A model generated the notes under the pieces. It was not told the origin of the DNA. It saw only the letters and a list, made by a program, of their open reading frames with translations, and did not search any database. A program made the position numbers and the translations under genes. 5,703 bases of DNA from an uncultured Pseudorhodoferax sp. (lineage in GTDB: Bacteria > Pseudomonadota > Gammaproteobacteria > Burkholderiales > Burkholderiaceae): contig CAJYRH010000419.1 of NCBI GenBank assembly GCA_913776795.1, forward strand, positions 1 to 5,703. The letters are read 5' to 3'. Of the stretch, positions 4,790-5,703 are shown one piece after another. Each line of letters starts with the position of its first letter. The first letter of the stretch is position 1.

Positions 4790-5703
4790 TCAGCGCCCAT
4801 ACAGCGTCTGCGGCAGCCACAGCCCGATGGCCGGCCACATGTACAGCAGCACGATGGCCAGGATCTGGATGCCCATGAACGGGATCATGCCGGCGAAGAT
4901 CTGGTTCAGCGTCACATGCGGCGGCGCCACGCCCTTGAGGTAGAAGGCCGACATCGCCACCGGCGGCGACAGGAACGCCGTCTGCAGGTTCAGCGCCACC
5001 AGCAGGCCGAAGAACAGCGGGTCCACGCCGAAGTGGTCCAGCAGCGGGATGAAGATGGGCATGAAGATCACGATGATCTCGGTCCATTCCAGCGGCCAGC
5101 CCAACAGGAAGATGACGATCTGCGAGAGCACCATGAACTCCACCTTGGACAGGTTCATGGACAGCACCCATTTTTCGATCAGTTCCTGCCCGCCCAGCAG
5201 CGCGAACGCGGCCGAGAAGATGGCCGAGCCCACGAACAGCCAGCACACCATGGCCGAGGTCTTGGCCGTCAGGTAGACCGACTCCTTGACCACGTTCATG
5301 CTCAGGCGCCGGTAGGCCGCAGCCAGCAAGAAGCCACCCAGCGAGCCCATGGCCGCCGCCTCGGTGGGCGTGGTCAGGCCGAACACGATGGAGCCCAGCA
5401 CTGCCAGGATCAGCACCACGAGCGGGAAGAACGATGCCAGCAGCATCTTGAAGATCTCCAGCCGGGCGAAGCTCAGGAACAGGTAGAACACGGCGAGCAG
5501 CGCGCCGAGCGCCGCGAAGCTGACCCACCACCAGGTGGGGGCCGGCCTGCGCTCCGACGGCTCGGTGGCTGCGGTGGCAACGGGCTCTGCGGCCTGGGGC
5601 GGCTCGGCCACGGCCGCGGCAGCGGGCTGCGCGCCGGGCGGCTCCTGCACGGCGGAGCCGGCGGCCGGCTCCGCCGTGCCTTCTTCCTGCGGCGGCTCCT
5701 GCA
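4790..5703 (-). CDS. dctM: TRAP transporter large permease (DctM/FcbT3-like), C-terminal half, partial
   Basis: This is the C-terminal 303 residues of a TRAP large permease, the membrane subunit that moves organic acids with a sodium gradient. The frame stays open to the right edge. A GTG at 5650 lies inside a Pro-rich linker and is unlikely to be the true start. Counting from that codon, a linker reaches about residue 38. It is followed by hydrophobic segments at about 40-61, 74-92, 100-112, 133-152, 173-186, 190-204, 212-226 and 251-275. The family signature GLTTPTEAAAMGS is at 91-103, and NLQTAFLSPPVAMSAFYLKG, starting at 221, is the second discontinuous-helix region. The NLQTAFLSPP form and VAPPHVTLNQI match my recollection of the mannitol/chloroaromatic (FcbT3-like) branch. 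Full family members exceed 420 residues, so the N-terminal half and the small permease should lie beyond the edge. It is the most upstream visible gene of the minus-strand group. Confidence 0.88.
   Translation of the reverse strand, partial: QEPPQEEGTAEPAAGSAVQEPPGAQPAAAAVAEPPQAAEPVATAATEPSERRPAPTWWWVSFAALGALLAVFYLFLSFARLEIFKMLLASFFPLVVLILAVLGSIVFGLTTPTEAAAMGSLGGFLLAAAYRRLSMNVVKESVYLTAKTSAMVCWLFVGSAIFSAAFALLGGQELIEKWVLSMNLSKVEFMVLSQIVIFLLGWPLEWTEIIVIFMPIFIPLLDHFGVDPLFFGLLVALNLQTAFLSPPVAMSAFYLKGVAPPHVTLNQIFAGMIPFMGIQILAIVLLYMWPAIGLWLPQTLYGR
5537..5703 (-). repeat. Pro/Ala/Glu-rich low-complexity linker of the TRAP permease
   Basis: This stretch encodes a hydrophilic segment just before the first visible membrane helix. 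Recurring units are QEPPQ, QEPPG and AEPPQ, followed by AEPVATAATEPSERRPAP. A 12-base direct repeat (GCGGCTCCTGCA on the plus strand, 5638-5649 and 5692-5703) has a period of 54 bases, exactly 18 codons, so the unit repeats in frame. The segment probably sits between the two halves of the permease and is likely disordered. Its left limit is set where WWWVSF begins; its right limit lies outside the window. Confidence 0.6.
5647..5679. repeat. Perfect 16-bp-arm inverted repeat inside the permease linker
   Basis: GCACGGCGGAGCCGGC (5647-5662) and GCCGGCTCCGCCGTGC (5664-5679) are exact reverse complements around a single G at 5663. RNA from either strand could fold into a stem of up to 15 bp with a 3-base loop. 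On the plus strand the stem is followed by CTTCTTCCT, giving it a terminator-like look, but no plus-strand gene is nearby. On the minus strand it is in frame within the linker and encodes part of TAEPAAGSAVQ. A perfect dyad of this length is much stronger than the other stems in the window. Confidence 0.75.

Noticed and set aside
3879..5531. A 550-codon open frame on the minus strand across the TRAP and binding-protein genes
   Set aside because: It runs in another frame of the same strand over two confidently identified genes. It is rich in Arg/Gly/Ala/Pro with no domain, which is typical of a shadow frame in GC-rich DNA.
5648..5650. GTG at 5650 as the true start of the TRAP permease
   Set aside because: The frame continues open to the window edge with similar Pro/Glu-rich sequence, there is no ribosome site, and the N-terminal half of the family would be missing.

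Overview
The window is uniformly GC-rich, and its genes strongly favour codons ending in G or C. Its contents are an exosortase-sorted PEP-CTERM protein, the C-terminal half of a TRAP large permease, a lipoprotein solute-binding protein, an exported metallo-beta-lactamase-fold protein and an AcuI/YhdH reductase. This mix suggests a betaproteobacterium, most likely Burkholderiales (Comamonadaceae-like). That placement is inferred from gene content and composition; no marker gene is present.

Left third, plus strand. The last 47 codons of an unidentified gene end at 146. About 150 bases follow without a convincing gene, but with several short dyads. Next comes a 72-aa membrane miniprotein (294-512). 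A 90-base spacer then carries a 26-bp imperfect palindrome (524-549) and a strong Shine-Dalgarno. After it lies a 427-aa secreted PEP-CTERM protein (603-1886). No exosortase or other envelope-biogenesis gene is visible, so sorting must depend on machinery elsewhere.

Right two thirds, minus strand. Four genes follow one another with spacers of 28-60 bases and probably form one transcription unit. In transcription order they are a TRAP large permease (cut by the right edge), a family-3 solute-binding lipoprotein, an exported MBL-fold hydrolase, and acuI. The layout suggests import of a small organic compound, periplasmic binding or processing, and cytoplasmic reduction of an enoyl-CoA (acryloyl-CoA-like) or related electrophile. 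The binding protein is not of the DctP or TAXI type normally paired with TRAP permeases, so its partnership with this permease is uncertain.

The two gene sets converge and their coding ends overlap by 11 bases at 1876-1886. The most unusual DNA feature is a perfect inverted repeat with 16-bp arms and a 1-base centre (5647-5679). It lies in frame inside the Pro/Ala/Glu-rich linker of the TRAP permease. No RNA gene, CRISPR array, transposase or phage gene was seen, and no clearly new multi-gene system is present.
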